From Pseudozobellia thermophila (lineage in GTDB: Bacteria; Bacteroidota; Bacteroidia; Flavobacteriales; Flavobacteriaceae), in the NCBI RefSeq assembly GCF_900141855.1, contig NZ_FQYU01000005.1, positions 69,790 to 133,789 on the forward strand: 64,000 nt of DNA, read 5' to 3'. Both the position numbers and the translations under genes were made by a program. This document shows, one piece after another, positions 33,496 through 44,324 of the stretch. How positions within the stretch are numbered: the first letter of the stretch is position 1; each line of letters starts with the position of its first letter. The notes beneath the pieces are model-generated. The model had not been told where the DNA came from and did not search any database. It saw only the letters and a program-made list of their open reading frames with translations.

Positions 33496-33860
33496 AGGAA
33501 AAGTTGAAAAACGGAAATAAAAAAAGTACTAAAGTGAAAAAAGGATTATTGAACCTGTTAAAAGGAAAGTTTCTGGTGAGCGACGATGCCCCTAGGCATT
33601 GGCTGTTCATCTTGTTCGTCTCTTTCTTGGCCACGGTCATGATCGGAAGTTCGCATAGTGCGGATAGAAAAGTACACCAAATCGCGGCCTTGAACGAAGA
33701 GGTAAAGGAATTGCGCAGTGAGTTTGTAGATGTGCGGTCTGACGTACAGAAATTGAAGCTTGAATCCACGGTAATGAAAATTGTGGAGGAAAAGGGCTTG
33801 TATCCACCAGTGGTACCGCCCAAACAAATTAAGGTAAAATCAAAAAAGAAGGACGAGTAG
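33492..33860 (+). CDS. ftsL: FtsL-like division protein
   Basis: This 122-residue one-pass protein has a short basic cytoplasmic part, a membrane helix near residues 40-57 (HWLFILFVSFLATVMIGSS) and a coiled-coil periplasmic part (VHQIAALNEEVKELRSEFVDV). The size, topology and place between rsmH and ftsI are those of FtsL, which joins the FtsQ-B-L part of the division complex. Sequence is poorly conserved in this family, so position is the main support. The start is TTG at 33492 within TTGA overlapping the rsmH stop; a GTG at 33534 is an alternative. Confidence 0.85.
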   Translation: MKEKLKNGNKKSTKVKKGLLNLLKGKFLVSDDAPRHWLFILFVSFLATVMIGSSHSADRKVHQIAALNEEVKELRSEFVDVRSDVQKLKLESTVMKIVEEKGLYPPVVPPKQIKVKSKKKDE

Positions 33861-35866
33861 TGGCCGTAACCGAAAAGAACATATTGACCCGTTTGTACTT
33901 TGTGGTGGCCTGCCTGTTCCTGTTCGCAGGTGCCATACTGTTCAAGTTGCTGAACATTCAATTGGTGCAGGGCGACAAGTACCAGGAGTTGGCCATGAAG
34001 CGAACCGAGAAAATGTTCACCATTGCCCCCAATCGCGGTAATTTGTATTCCGATGACGGTAGCTTGTTGGCGACCTCGGTCTCCAGGTATACCATTCGTT
34101 TCGATGCCGTTACCGTAAAGGATTCCGATTTCAAGGAAAATATTGTTCCCCTGTCGAACGCCCTGTCGAGGATGTTGGGCAAATCGTCTTCGCACTATCA
34201 ACAACTGCTTAGAAAGGCGCGGGTGAACAAGAACCGCTATGCCCTGATTGCCCGTAACCTCGATTATTCCGAATATATGGCGGTTAAGGACTTTCCTCTC
34301 TTTAACAAGGGGCCGTACAAGGGCGGATTGATCATCGAGCAGAAGACAGTCCGGGAGCATCCACTGGGCAAGATAGCCGAGCGCAGTGTGGGCTACGAAC
34401 GTGTCGACGAGAACGGTTACTATACCCGTGTGGGCCTTGAAGGGGCCTTCGGCGAATACCTTAGGGGCGTTGAGGGCAAAAGGTTGAAGCAGAAAATAGC
34501 CAAAGGCCAGTGGAAGCCTATAGGATGGGACAATATCGTGGAACCCAAGGATGGCTACGACGTAATCTCTACCATCGACATCAATATACAGGATATCGCC
34601 CACCATGCCTTGTTGGGGCAACTGGAAAAATACAAGGCCGACCATGGTTGTGTTATTGTGATGGAAACCAAAACGGGCGAGGTAAAGGCCATCTCCAATT
34701 TGGGAAGGACCGAGGCCGGGAAGTACTACGAGCGATTGAACTATGCCATTGGCGAATCGCACGAGCCGGGGTCTACCTTTAAATTGATGACCCTGGTAGC
34801 GGCACTGGAAGATGGTATAAAGGATACCAGCGACATTATCGATACCAAAAAAGGTGTATGGAAGATCTATAACCACCGGGTGCGCGACTCCAAATATGGA
34901 GGTTATGGTAAAATTTCCTTTGGTAAGGCCTTCGAGGTCTCTTCGAATACCGCTTTTGCACAGGTAATACACGAAGGGTACAAGTCCAATCCCGACAAAT
35001 TCGTCAACCGTTTAATGGCCATGAACGTGCATCGAAAGCTAGACCTGCCCATAAAGGGAGAGGGTGAGCCCGTACTGCGTTCGCCGGGCGATAAGGGGTG
35101 GTCAGGACTCTCATTGGCCCAAATGGCCTATGGCTATGAGGTTTCGATGACGCCATTGCAAACCCTGACCTTTTACAATGCCATCGCCAACGATGGTGAG
35201 ATGGTAAAGCCGAGGTTGATCAAGGAGGTGAAGGAATGGAACCACACCATTCAAAAATTCGATAAGGAGGTAATCGACAGGGCCATCTGTTCGAAAGAGA
35301 CCGCGGCCAAGGCCAAGGCCTTGATGAAAAATGTGGTCGAAAACCCCCATGGTACCGGTCATGGGCTGTATTCCCCGAATTTTTCGATGGCCGGCAAAAC
35401 AGGTACGGCACAAAAAGACTATGTGTCGAAGGATCCCGATAAACTCAAGTACATCTCGACCTTTGCGGGCTATTTTCCTGCCGAAGATCCCAAGTACTCC
35501 TGTATCGTGGTCATTCACGAACCGGATAAAAGCGTGGGCTATTACGGTGCCGACGTTTCAGGACCGGTGTTCAAGTCGATTGCCCAAAAGGTATATGCCA
35601 CCTCGCCCTTGATCGATGAGGTCGATATGAATGCGGTAGAGGATGAGGATCTTGAAAAGAACTATCAAAGGTACTATGCCATTTCGCAAAAAAAATACAA
35701 CAAGGTGCCCAACGTAAAGGGAATGAGCGGTATGGATGCCATTTCGATATTGGAAAACCTGGGTATCGAGGTTGAGGTGAAAGGCAATGGAAAAGTAAAA
35801 AGGCAGTCCGTAGCGCACGGAACCGATATTAAAAAAGCAAAGAAAATAACCCTGGAGCTATCTTGA
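33860..35866 (+). CDS. ftsI: FtsI (PBP3), division-specific peptidoglycan transpeptidase with PASTA domain
   Basis: This 668-residue class B penicillin-binding protein crosslinks septal peptidoglycan. A membrane helix (about 10-30) is followed by a dimerisation domain, then the transpeptidase domain with the active-site Ser near 304 in GSTFKLM, SSNTAF near 361 and KTGTAQ near 513. About 57 C-terminal residues (VPNVKGMSGMDAISILENLG) are one PASTA domain, which E. coli FtsI lacks. The start is GTG at 33860, one base into the ftsL stop. It overlaps murE by 4 bases. Confidence 0.95.
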   Translation: MAVTEKNILTRLYFVVACLFLFAGAILFKLLNIQLVQGDKYQELAMKRTEKMFTIAPNRGNLYSDDGSLLATSVSRYTIRFDAVTVKDSDFKENIVPLSNALSRMLGKSSSHYQQLLRKARVNKNRYALIARNLDYSEYMAVKDFPLFNKGPYKGGLIIEQKTVREHPLGKIAERSVGYERVDENGYYTRVGLEGAFGEYLRGVEGKRLKQKIAKGQWKPIGWDNIVEPKDGYDVISTIDINIQDIAHHALLGQLEKYKADHGCVIVMETKTGEVKAISNLGRTEAGKYYERLNYAIGESHEPGSTFKLMTLVAALEDGIKDTSDIIDTKKGVWKIYNHRVRDSKYGGYGKISFGKAFEVSSNTAFAQVIHEGYKSNPDKFVNRLMAMNVHRKLDLPIKGEGEPVLRSPGDKGWSGLSLAQMAYGYEVSMTPLQTLTFYNAIANDGEMVKPRLIKEVKEWNHTIQKFDKEVIDRAICSKETAAKAKALMKNVVENPHGTGHGLYSPNFSMAGKTGTAQKDYVSKDPDKLKYISTFAGYFPAEDPKYSCIVVIHEPDKSVGYYGADVSGPVFKSIAQKVYATSPLIDEVDMNAVEDEDLEKNYQRYYAISQKKYNKVPNVKGMSGMDAISILENLGIEVEVKGNGKVKRQSVAHGTDIKKAKKITLELS

Positions 35867-37326
35867 AACTGTTAAAGGACATATTGTACGGTGCCGGCCT
35901 AAACGCCGTGAACGGGTCTACCGATATCTTGGTGAACGAAATCCGTTTCGATTCGAGAAAGGTGGCTATGGACGATGTTTTCGTGGCCATCAAGGGAACC
36001 CTTACCGACGGACACCTGTACATACAAAAGGCCATCGATTCAGGTGCCAAGGCAATCGTATGTGAAAGGTTTCCCGAACTGTTGGTCAACGGTGTTACCT
36101 ATGTCGAGGTGGCCGATGGCAATACGGCCTTGGCGGTAATGGCTTCCAACTTTTACGACAATCCTTCGAAAAACTTAAGGTTGGTAGGCGTAACGGGTAC
36201 CAATGGCAAGACGACCATTAGCAGCCTGCTCTACCAGTTGTTCAAAAAGGCGGGGTACAAGGTGGGACTGCTTTCTACCATAAAGATAATGGTCGACGAC
36301 GTGGCTTACCCCACCTCGCATACAACCCCCGATGCCCTGACCATCAACAAGTACCTGGGTTTGATGAACGAGGCCGGGGTCGAGTTCTGCTTTATGGAGG
36401 TCAGCTCGCACGGCATCCATCAAAAAAGGACCAAAGGCCTGGTTTTCGAAGGGGCCATATTTACCAACCTTTCGCACGATCATCTCGACTATCACAAGAC
36501 CTTTGCCGAATATCGCGATACCAAAAAGGTGCTTTTTGACGAGCTTCCGAAGAATGCCTTCGCCCTTAGCAATATCGACGACAAGAACGGAATGGTCATG
36601 CTGCAGAATACCAAGGCCCGAAAGTACACCTATGCCCTAAAGAGCTTTGCCAATTACAGGGGGCAGGTGTTGGAGGCGCAGTTCAGCGGGCAGCTTTTGA
36701 AAATAAACGAATTGGAGCTTTGGTCGAAGCTGATCGGTCAGTTCAATGCCTCCAATATGCTTGCGATCTATGCGACAGCGGATCTGATGGGACTCGAGAC
36801 CTTGGAGACGCTTCGGCTTTTGAGCGAACTCGACAACGTGGATGGTAGGTTTCAATACTACATATCCGCAACGAAGATAACGGCGATAGTGGATTATGCC
36901 CATACGCCGGATGCACTTAAAAATGTGTTGGCTACAATCGACACGTTGAGAACTGGAAATGAACGCGTCATCACCGTTGTGGGGTGTGGTGGCGATCGAG
37001 ACAGCTCTAAGCGTCCGGTTATGGGTCATATCGCATCGGAAATGAGCAGTCAGGCCATTTTTACTTCCGATAATCCGAGAAGTGAAGATCCCCGTGCCAT
37101 AATACATGACATGGAAACCGGTGTTGAGCCCCAGAACGAAAAGAAGATCCTCAGTATCGAGAATAGGGAACAGGCCATTAAGGCGGCCTGCCAGATGGCC
37201 GAGTCGGAAGATATTATCCTGATCGCCGGCAAGGGCCATGAGACCTATCAGGAAACCAATGGCAAGCGGATCGATTTCGACGATTTTAAAACGGTCAAGA
37301 ACCTGTTGAACAGTTTGAATAAATAA
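35863..37326 (+). CDS. murE: MurE, UDP-MurNAc-tripeptide ligase (meso-diaminopimelate adding)
   Basis: This 487-residue ATP-dependent ligase adds the third residue of the peptidoglycan stem. The P loop is [15 protein letters not shown]. The motif DNPRSEDP near residue 405 is the marker for meso-diaminopimelate, in contrast to the lysine form. The Mur ligase middle domain and the C-terminal domain are complete. The start is TTG at 35863, overlapping the ftsI stop in TTGA. A 49-base gap separates it from mraY. Confidence 0.97.
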   Translation: MKLLKDILYGAGLNAVNGSTDILVNEIRFDSRKVAMDDVFVAIKGTLTDGHLYIQKAIDSGAKAIVCERFPELLVNGVTYVEVADGNTALAVMASNFYDNPSKNLRLVGVTGTNGKTTISSLLYQLFKKAGYKVGLLSTIKIMVDDVAYPTSHTTPDALTINKYLGLMNEAGVEFCFMEVSSHGIHQKRTKGLVFEGAIFTNLSHDHLDYHKTFAEYRDTKKVLFDELPKNAFALSNIDDKNGMVMLQNTKARKYTYALKSFANYRGQVLEAQFSGQLLKINELELWSKLIGQFNASNMLAIYATADLMGLETLETLRLLSELDNVDGRFQYYISATKITAIVDYAHTPDALKNVLATIDTLRTGNERVITVVGCGGDRDSSKRPVMGHIASEMSSQAIFTSDNPRSEDPRAIIHDMETGVEPQNEKKILSIENREQAIKAACQMAESEDIILIAGKGHETYQETNGKRIDFDDFKTVKNLLNSLNK

Positions 37327-37375
37327 AGGGCGCACGGCGCCTCTAGGATATCCAGGCCTAGAAACCAGAAAAGCT

Positions 37376-38596
37376 ATGTTGTACTACTTGTTCGAATTTT
37401 TGGAAAAAGAATACCAGTTGCCCGGGGCGAGCTTGTTTCAGTTCATGACCTTTAGGGCCGCCATGGCCATTCTTTTTTCGCTGCTCATAGCTACGGCCTA
37501 TGGAAAAAGGATCATCCTTTTCCTGCAAAAACAACAAATTGGTGAAAGCATAAGGGATTTGGGGCTCGAGGGCCAAAAACAAAAAACGGGTACGCCCACC
37601 ATGGGAGGTTTGATCATTATCATGTCGACGCTGATTCCCGTTCTCCTGTTCGCCAAACTCGATAACATTTACATCCTGCTTTTGATCGTGACGACCCTTT
37701 GGATGGGTTTTATCGGTTTTGCCGACGACTATATCAAGGTATTTAAAAAAGACAAGCAGGGGCTTAAGGGCCGGTTTAAGGTCTTGGGGCAGGTCGTATT
37801 GGGTTTGGGCGTAGGGGCCACCCTGTACTTTCATCCCGAGGTAACCATGAAGGAAGAGAACAGCAGTGTCATTACCCAGCAGTTCGAGGTGCGCGATGTA
37901 GAAGGCTCTGAAATAAAGTCGACAAGTACTACGGTTCCCTTTTTTAAGAACAACGAGCTCGACTATAGCGATTTTATCGCCTGGGCCGGCGAGGGAGCCA
38001 AAGACTACGCCTGGATGGTCTTTATCCCCATTGTTATCTTGATCGTAACGGCCGTTTCGAACGGGGCCAACCTTACCGATGGCATCGATGGGCTGGCGGC
38101 CGGTACCTCGGCCATTATCGTCTTTACCCTGGGCATTTTCGCCTGGGTATCGGGCAATATTATTTTTTCCGATTACCTCGATATCATGTTCATCCCCAAT
38201 TCGGGCGAGCTGGTGGTGTTCATAACCGCCTTTGTAGGGGCCCTGGTAGGCTTCTTGTGGTACAATGCCTTTCCGGCACAGGTATTTATGGGCGATACGG
38301 GCAGCCTCACCATCGGGGGCATCATTGCGGTAATCGCCATTATCGTCCGCAAGGAACTGTTGATCCCGCTGCTATGCGGCATCTTTTTCGCCGAATCACT
38401 TTCTGTAATGATACAGGTGAGCTATTTCAAGTATACCCGGAAAAAATTCGGAGAGGGCAGACGGGTGTTCCTGATGTCGCCCATCCATCACCATTACCAG
38501 GTAAAGGGCTATCACGAGAGCAAGATCGTAACCCGGTTTTGGATCATAGGCATTCTACTGGCGATTCTTACGATCGTGACATTGAAGATACGGTAA
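37376..38596 (+). CDS. mraY: MraY, phospho-MurNAc-pentapeptide transferase, with extra periplasmic loop
   Basis: This 406-residue integral membrane enzyme makes lipid I. Key blocks are [16 protein letters not shown] (catalytic Asp pair), [12 protein letters not shown] and [16 protein letters not shown]. The family is usually about 360 residues. The extra length is mostly an insert at about residues 152-185 ([20 protein letters not shown] and what follows), before [11 protein letters not shown], and a second short one after it. It is followed by murD after one base. Confidence 0.97.
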   Translation: MLYYLFEFLEKEYQLPGASLFQFMTFRAAMAILFSLLIATAYGKRIILFLQKQQIGESIRDLGLEGQKQKTGTPTMGGLIIIMSTLIPVLLFAKLDNIYILLLIVTTLWMGFIGFADDYIKVFKKDKQGLKGRFKVLGQVVLGLGVGATLYFHPEVTMKEENSSVITQQFEVRDVEGSEIKSTSTTVPFFKNNELDYSDFIAWAGEGAKDYAWMVFIPIVILIVTAVSNGANLTDGIDGLAAGTSAIIVFTLGIFAWVSGNIIFSDYLDIMFIPNSGELVVFITAFVGALVGFLWYNAFPAQVFMGDTGSLTIGGIIAVIAIIVRKELLIPLLCGIFFAESLSVMIQVSYFKYTRKKFGEGRRVFLMSPIHHHYQVKGYHESKIVTRFWIIGILLAILTIVTLKIR

Positions 38597-38597
38597 G

Positions 38598-39932
38598 ATG
38601 GGGCGATTGGTGATTCTTGGCGGGGGTGAAAGCGGTGTGGGCACCGCTATTTTGGGAAAGCAAAAAGGATACGACGTATTCGTATCGGACAGCGGAAAGC
38701 TGAAAGAAAAATATAGGAACGTTCTTGAACATTTTGATATTGATTGGGAGGCCGAAGGCCATACGGAGGCAAAAATAATGAACGCCGACCTGGTGATGAA
38801 AAGTCCGGGCATACCCGACAGGGTGCCCTTGGTCAAGGCCTTGCGCGACAAGGGGGTTCCCGTGGTCTCGGAGATAGAGTTCGCATCGCGGTATACCGAT
38901 GCTACCCTAATCGGAATAACCGGAAGCAACGGCAAGACGACGACGACCATGCTTACCCACCACCTGTTGAGCGAAGGGGGGCTGCACGTTGGGATGGCCG
39001 GAAACATAGGCGATAGCTATGCGCAAATGGTGGCCGAAAACGATTACCGGTTCTATGTGTTGGAAATAAGCAGTTTTCAACTCGACGGTATCGTCGATTT
39101 TGCACCGCATATTGCCATTTTGACGAACATTACCCCAGATCACCTGGATCGCTACGGGTACAAGTTCGAAAATTATATAGCCTCGAAATTCCGGATCGTC
39201 GAAAACCAGACCGAAGATGATTATTTCATCTACGATGCCGACGACCCGGTCATCGCCGAGTGGATGGAGACCCACCCGATCAAATCGAAATTGATTCCCT
39301 TTTCCTTGGAAAGGGAATTGGAAGAAGGAGCTTATGTAAAAGAAAATAAAATAATACTGAAAATGACAGACGAGACACTGGAAATGACAACAAATGCATT
39401 GGCCTTGGAAGGCAAACACAACGTAAAGAATACCATGGCCGCCATGACCGCCGCCAAACTGGTAAGCATCCGTAAGGCGTCGATACGCGAGAGTATCGCC
39501 AGTTTTCAAGGGGCGCCGCACCGCTTGGAAAAGGTGTTGAAAATACACCACGTACAATACATCAACGATTCAAAGGCCACGAACGTAAATTCGGTTTTCT
39601 ATGCCTTGGACAGCGTAAAGACACCGATCGTTTGGATCGCCGGCGGACAGGATAAGGGCAACGACTATAAGGAACTGATGCCCTTGGTAAGGGAAAAGGT
39701 GAAGGCCATTGTTTGCTTGGGGCTCGACAACGAAAAGCTGAAGGATGCCTTTGGCAACGTAGTCGACCTGATGGTAGAGACCTATGCCATGGACGAGGCC
39801 GTAAAGGTGGCCTATAAAATTGCCGAAAGGGGCGATACGGTTTTATTGTCACCGGCCTGTGCCAGTTTTGACCTGTTCAAAAACTATGAAGATCGGGGCG
39901 ATCAGTTCAAGAACGCCGTAAAGAATTTGTAA
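38598..39932 (+). CDS. murD: MurD, UDP-MurNAc-L-alanine:D-glutamate ligase
   Basis: This 444-residue enzyme adds D-glutamate to UDP-MurNAc-L-Ala. It opens with RLVILGGGESGVGTAIL as the UDP-binding domain, and has the ATP loop GITGSNGKTTTTML and the C-terminal block LSPACASFDLFKNYEDRGDQF typical of MurD. It is part of the division cluster, one base after mraY and 27 bases before ftsW. Confidence 0.97.
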   Translation: MGRLVILGGGESGVGTAILGKQKGYDVFVSDSGKLKEKYRNVLEHFDIDWEAEGHTEAKIMNADLVMKSPGIPDRVPLVKALRDKGVPVVSEIEFASRYTDATLIGITGSNGKTTTTMLTHHLLSEGGLHVGMAGNIGDSYAQMVAENDYRFYVLEISSFQLDGIVDFAPHIAILTNITPDHLDRYGYKFENYIASKFRIVENQTEDDYFIYDADDPVIAEWMETHPIKSKLIPFSLERELEEGAYVKENKIILKMTDETLEMTTNALALEGKHNVKNTMAAMTAAKLVSIRKASIRESIASFQGAPHRLEKVLKIHHVQYINDSKATNVNSVFYALDSVKTPIVWIAGGQDKGNDYKELMPLVREKVKAIVCLGLDNEKLKDAFGNVVDLMVETYAMDEAVKVAYKIAERGDTVLLSPACASFDLFKNYEDRGDQFKNAVKNL

Positions 39933-39959
39933 TAGACCAACATCGATAATCGATTCGCA

Positions 39960-41156
39960 TTGAAGGCACTTTTTCAAAATATCAAGGGAGATAAAGCCAT
40001 TTGGGCCGTGGTGGCCCTGTTGGCCCTGTTTTCTTTCCTGCCCGTGTACAGTGCCAGTAGCAACCTGGTGTATGTGGTGGGCAACGGAACGACCTTTGGC
40101 CATTTGTTGAAACATGCCATGCTTTTGGTGTTGGGTTTTGGAATTATCTATGGCGTGCATAAAATTCCTACCCATTTCTTTAAGGGCCTGTCTTTGATCG
40201 CCCTGCCCATTGTTCTGGTGCTCTTGGGCTTTACTCTGGCCCAAGGTACAACCATCGATGGGGCGAACGCCAGTCGTTGGATCAGCATCCCCTTCGTGGG
40301 CGGGTTTCAACCCTCGAATCTGGCAGCCGTGGTGCTCATGATCTATGTGGCCCGATACCTGGCCAAGGTGCGGGAGAAAAAGGTAGGCTTTGGGGAGAGT
40401 ATACTGCCCCTATGGATCCCGGTCTTTTTGGTTGTGGTACTGATATTGCCGGCCAACTTTTCTACGGCGGCCATCATCTTTACCATGGTCCTTTTGCTGT
40501 GCTTTTTGGGAGGATATCCCATTAAGTACCTTTTGGCGATCGTCGGTACGGGTATTCTTTGCCTCACCCTGTTCGTGCTCGCCGCCAAGGCGGCCCCAGA
40601 CTTGTTCCCCAACCGTGTGGATACCTGGATGAGCAGGATCGAGAGTTTTTCCAATCCCGAGGATACCGAAGCCAATTACCAAATAGAAAAGGCCAAGATA
40701 GCCATAGCTACCGGAGGTATAGTCGGCAAGGGCGCCGGCAAGAGCATTCAAAAGAATTTTTTGCCCCAGAGCTCTTCCGATTTTATCTATGCGATCATCG
40801 TGGAGGAATACGGTTTGATAGGTGGTTTTACCCTGATGTTCTTCTACCTCTTTTTATTGTTCAGGATCATGGTCGTGGCCAATGCCAACCCCACCATATT
40901 CGGTAAGTTGTTGGTCTTGGGAGTGGGCTTGCCCATCATTTTTCAGGCTCTGATCAATATGGCCGTGGCGGTAGAACTTTTTCCCGTTACGGGCCAGAAC
41001 CTGCCCTTGGTCAGTAGGGGCGGGACCAGTAGTTGGATGACGTGCCTGGCCATCGGGATCATTCTCGGGGCAAGCAATAAGGAACAGGTGGTGGAACCTA
41101 AAAAAACCACGGAGGACGAAATGAACCCTTTAGAGATTTTGAGTGGGCAATTATAG
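39960..41156 (+). CDS. ftsW: FtsW, septal peptidoglycan glycosyltransferase (SEDS family)
   Basis: This 398-residue multi-pass membrane protein polymerises septal glycan together with FtsI. About ten helices can be seen. Family blocks include [20 protein letters not shown], an acidic periplasmic stretch around [20 protein letters not shown], and the final [21 protein letters not shown]. The start is TTG at 39960. Its 3' end overlaps murG by 14 bases. Confidence 0.96.
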   Translation: MKALFQNIKGDKAIWAVVALLALFSFLPVYSASSNLVYVVGNGTTFGHLLKHAMLLVLGFGIIYGVHKIPTHFFKGLSLIALPIVLVLLGFTLAQGTTIDGANASRWISIPFVGGFQPSNLAAVVLMIYVARYLAKVREKKVGFGESILPLWIPVFLVVVLILPANFSTAAIIFTMVLLLCFLGGYPIKYLLAIVGTGILCLTLFVLAAKAAPDLFPNRVDTWMSRIESFSNPEDTEANYQIEKAKIAIATGGIVGKGAGKSIQKNFLPQSSSDFIYAIIVEEYGLIGGFTLMFFYLFLLFRIMVVANANPTIFGKLLVLGVGLPIIFQALINMAVAVELFPVTGQNLPLVSRGGTSSWMTCLAIGIILGASNKEQVVEPKKTTEDEMNPLEILSGQL

Positions 41157-42240
41157 GTTTATACTCTCCGGAGGGGGAACGGGCGGGCACATTTACCCCG
41201 CAATCGCCATAGCGGACGAATTGAGGAGAAGGTATCCTGACGCCGAGTTCCTGTTCGTGGGGGCCGAAGGCCGAATGGAAATGGAAAAGGTGCCCCAGGC
41301 CGGATACGATATCGAAGGATTGTGGATCACAGGGTTGCAACGGAAACTGACCCTTAAAAATTTAATGTTTCCCTTTAAAGTAGTAAGTAGTTTGTTGAAA
41401 GCGGGTAAAATAGCGGATAGGTTTAGACCGGACGTGGTCATCGGTACCGGTGGCTTTGCCAGTGGGCCCATGCTTCGGGTCGCCTCGGGCAAGGGCATCC
41501 CCTGTGTGCTACAGGAACAGAATTCCTTTGCCGGGATCACCAACAAACTTTTGAAGAACAGGGTCGCCAAGATATGCGTGGCCTATGACGGTATGGAACG
41601 GTTCTTTCCTGCCGATAAGATTGTCAAGACCGGTAACCCGGTCAGGAGCGACCTTGTCGAGTTGAACCAAGATGTGCCCGAAGCACTGGCTTTCTTCGGC
41701 TTGGACCCCGGTAAGACTACCCTGTTGGTTTTAGGCGGGAGCCTTGGGGCAAGGCGGATCAACCAATTGATCGCGCAAAAACTGGAGTACTTTAAGTCGT
41801 TGGGCCTTCAGTTGATCTGGCAATGCGGGAAACTCTATATCGACGAATACGAAAAATATACTTCCGATTCGGTAAAGGTGTTGGATTTTATGAACCGGAT
41901 GGACTATGCGTATGCCGCCGCCGATTTCATTATTTCGAGGTCGGGGGCCGGGGCCGTTTCGGAGCTCAGTATTGTGGGCAAGCCCGTCGTCTTTATCCCG
42001 TCGCCCAACGTGGCGGAAGACCACCAGACCAAGAATGCCCAGTCGTTGGTCGACGAAGGTGCCGCCCTTATGGTCAGGGAATCGGAACTGGAAGCACGGT
42101 TCGAGCCCGTTTTCAGCAGGTTGGTCGAGGATGGGGCCTATCGGAAGAGCCTCTCGGCGAACATCAAGAAAATGGCCCTTCCGAACGCTACCAAGCACAT
42201 CGTGGATGAAATAGAAAAACTGTTGCCGTCAAAACAATAG
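41143..42240 (+). CDS. murG: MurG, lipid II-forming N-acetylglucosaminyltransferase
   Basis: This 365-residue GT-B enzyme adds GlcNAc to lipid I at the inner face of the membrane. It has the N-terminal loop [20 protein letters not shown], the second Gly-rich loop [14 protein letters not shown] and the sugar-nucleotide block [24 protein letters not shown]. The start is GTG at 41143, inside ftsW. It is 19 bases before murC. Confidence 0.97.
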   Translation: MGNYRFILSGGGTGGHIYPAIAIADELRRRYPDAEFLFVGAEGRMEMEKVPQAGYDIEGLWITGLQRKLTLKNLMFPFKVVSSLLKAGKIADRFRPDVVIGTGGFASGPMLRVASGKGIPCVLQEQNSFAGITNKLLKNRVAKICVAYDGMERFFPADKIVKTGNPVRSDLVELNQDVPEALAFFGLDPGKTTLLVLGGSLGARRINQLIAQKLEYFKSLGLQLIWQCGKLYIDEYEKYTSDSVKVLDFMNRMDYAYAAADFIISRSGAGAVSELSIVGKPVVFIPSPNVAEDHQTKNAQSLVDEGAALMVRESELEARFEPVFSRLVEDGAYRKSLSANIKKMALPNATKHIVDEIEKLLPSKQ

Positions 42241-42259
42241 CAAAAACCCAGGTAGGGAA

Positions 42260-43612
42260 ATGAATTTAAAAACTATAAATAACGTCTTTTTTATCGGTAT
42301 AGGGGGCATAGGTATGTCTGCCTTGGCGCGTTATTTCAAGTTTATAGGCAAACAGGTGGCGGGCTACGACAAGACACGCACACCATTGACCCTCGAGTTG
42401 GAGTCCCTGGGTATTGCCGTCCATTATCGGGACGACGTGGGGGCCATTCCCGAAGGATGCCGCGATGCCAGGCAGACCTTGGTGGTCTATACGCCGGCCG
42501 TTCCTACGGAACACTCCCAATACCAGTATTTTTTGAACCGGGGCTTTGAGATCAAGAAGCGCTCGGAGGTACTGGGACTCATTACGAAAGATACGTTTTG
42601 TTTTGCCGTTGCGGGTACGCACGGCAAAACCACGACAACGAGTATTTTGGCCCATTTGCTCAAGGAGGCCAATACGCCGTTTACCGCCTTTCTAGGAGGG
42701 ATTTCGGAAGATTTTAATAGCAATTTTGTCTTCGAGGGCAACGAATATTCGGTAGTGGAGGCCGACGAGTTCGACAGGTCCTTTCTGAGGCTGTCGCCCA
42801 ATGTGGCCTGCGTAACCTCAATGGATGCCGATCACCTGGATATTTATGGCGATGTCGACGAACTGCACAGGTCGTTTAGTGCCTTTACCGAACGAATAAA
42901 GCCCGGGGGGCAGTTGTTGGTGCGCAAGGGATTGCCGCTTGAGGGTAAGACCTATGGTATCGATGATGGCAGCGATTACTGCATAGAAGGTGTGGCCATA
43001 GAGGGCGGAACCTATGTCTTTGATATCCGTACCCCCGATGGCCTACTGAAAGGGGTAAGATTCAATAAGCCGGGGAGGCACAACCTTTTGAATGCCCTGG
43101 CGGCATTCGCCATGGCTACCTTTTCGGGCCGTCCCGTAGACGAACTGGCCGCGGCCTTGGAAAGCTTCAAGGGGGTGCAGCGCAGGTTCTCGTACCAGGT
43201 CAAACGCGATGATTTTGTGTATATAGACGATTATGCCCATCATCCAACGGAGATCAATGCGGTTTACCAGGCCCTTGTCGAAATGCACCCGAACAAGAAG
43301 ACATTGGTGGTGTTTCAGCCCCATTTGTTTTCAAGGACGAAGGACTTTGTCGACGATTTTGCCAAAAGCCTTTCGCAATTCGAAAGTGTTTTGTTGCTCG
43401 ATATCTATCCCGCCAGGGAAAAGCCCATTGAAGGGGTAACGTCGGAATGGTTGTTGGGCAAAATGGATGTCGCTAACAAAAAAAGAATTGAAAAAGCAAA
43501 TCTGATCGAAGAGATCAAGCGGTACGACCCCGAGGTTTTGGTTACCATGGGGGCCGGTGATATCGGTTTGGAGGTAGAAAAGATAAAAAATGAATTTGGG
43601 TATGCGCATTAA
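42260..43612 (+). CDS. murC: MurC, UDP-N-acetylmuramate:L-alanine ligase
   Basis: This 450-residue ligase adds the first stem residue. The UDP-binding start is FFIGIGGIGMSALARY and the ATP loop is VAGTHGKTTTTSILAHL. Other family blocks are EADEFDRSFLRLSPN and DDYAHHPTEI. Its 3' end overlaps ftsQ by 23 bases. No ddl gene, which follows murC in some clusters, is present, and murF is also not in the window. Confidence 0.97.
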   Translation: MNLKTINNVFFIGIGGIGMSALARYFKFIGKQVAGYDKTRTPLTLELESLGIAVHYRDDVGAIPEGCRDARQTLVVYTPAVPTEHSQYQYFLNRGFEIKKRSEVLGLITKDTFCFAVAGTHGKTTTTSILAHLLKEANTPFTAFLGGISEDFNSNFVFEGNEYSVVEADEFDRSFLRLSPNVACVTSMDADHLDIYGDVDELHRSFSAFTERIKPGGQLLVRKGLPLEGKTYGIDDGSDYCIEGVAIEGGTYVFDIRTPDGLLKGVRFNKPGRHNLLNALAAFAMATFSGRPVDELAAALESFKGVQRRFSYQVKRDDFVYIDDYAHHPTEINAVYQALVEMHPNKKTLVVFQPHLFSRTKDFVDDFAKSLSQFESVLLLDIYPAREKPIEGVTSEWLLGKMDVANKKRIEKANLIEEIKRYDPEVLVTMGAGDIGLEVEKIKNEFGYAH

Positions 43613-44321
43613 TTACGACTACATAAAATTAATGGCCTTGGTACTCGTGATCATGGGGCTTTACGCTTTTTCCAATCACAGAAGTGCCCAAAAAAACGTA
43701 AACGGAATCGAGATCGAATTTGTCGGTGATCAGAACTTGTACATTACCCAGGGCGCGGTTAATAAATTGTTAATACAAAAATTCGGCAGCCTTGAAAATG
43801 TGCCCAAAGAAAAATTAGTTTTGAATACTATGGAGAAGGCCCTTGAGGCCAACAAAATGGTAAAAAGTGCACAAGTTTATCTCACCATAAACGGAAAGTT
43901 GGCGTCGAAGATCGTTCAGCGCAAACCAATCGGACGTATAGAAGGAGATTCCAAGTTTTACCTCGATGACGAGGGAAAACGCATGCCATTGTCAACGAGC
44001 CACTCTGCCCGAGTACCTATAATCACGGGTCGGATAACGGGCGAGAGCTTGGCGGATGTATATGAAATTTTGAACTATATCAACAAAGACGATTTTCTTA
44101 GAAAGAACGTCATTGGTATACATATTGAGTCGGAGTCCAAGTATCAACTTCGCTTTCGCACCGAACGGTTTGTAGTGGAGTTGGGCGACGTCGAAGCGCT
44201 GCAGAAAAAGTTCGCAAATTTCAAGGCTTTTTATGCCAAAGCCAAAAAGGATAGGGCATTGGACCAATATGGTATGGTAAGTTTAGAGTTTAACAATCAA
44301 GTAGTGTGCACTAAAATATAA
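43590..44321 (+). CDS. ftsQ: FtsQ/DivIB-type division protein
   Basis: This 243-residue protein has one membrane helix near residues 14-30 and a periplasmic part that starts with a POTRA-like unit (NGIEIEFVGDQNLYITQGAV and the following helix) and goes on to a beta domain. Its position between murC and ftsA, the topology and the length fit FtsQ, which links FtsL to the FtsA/FtsZ side. ATG codons at 43590 and 43602 are both possible starts; both lie within the end of murC. FtsA starts 3 bases after its stop. Confidence 0.9.
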   Translation: MNLGMRINYDYIKLMALVLVIMGLYAFSNHRSAQKNVNGIEIEFVGDQNLYITQGAVNKLLIQKFGSLENVPKEKLVLNTMEKALEANKMVKSAQVYLTINGKLASKIVQRKPIGRIEGDSKFYLDDEGKRMPLSTSHSARVPIITGRITGESLADVYEILNYINKDDFLRKNVIGIHIESESKYQLRFRTERFVVELGDVEALQKKFANFKAFYAKAKKDRALDQYGMVSLEFNNQVVCTKI

Positions 44322-44324
44322 GTT

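Noticed and set aside
33398-34972. Long open frame (524 residues) on the minus strand opposite rsmH, ftsL and ftsI
   Set aside because: It lies entirely against well-identified genes, has no family features and is a by-product of codon bias.
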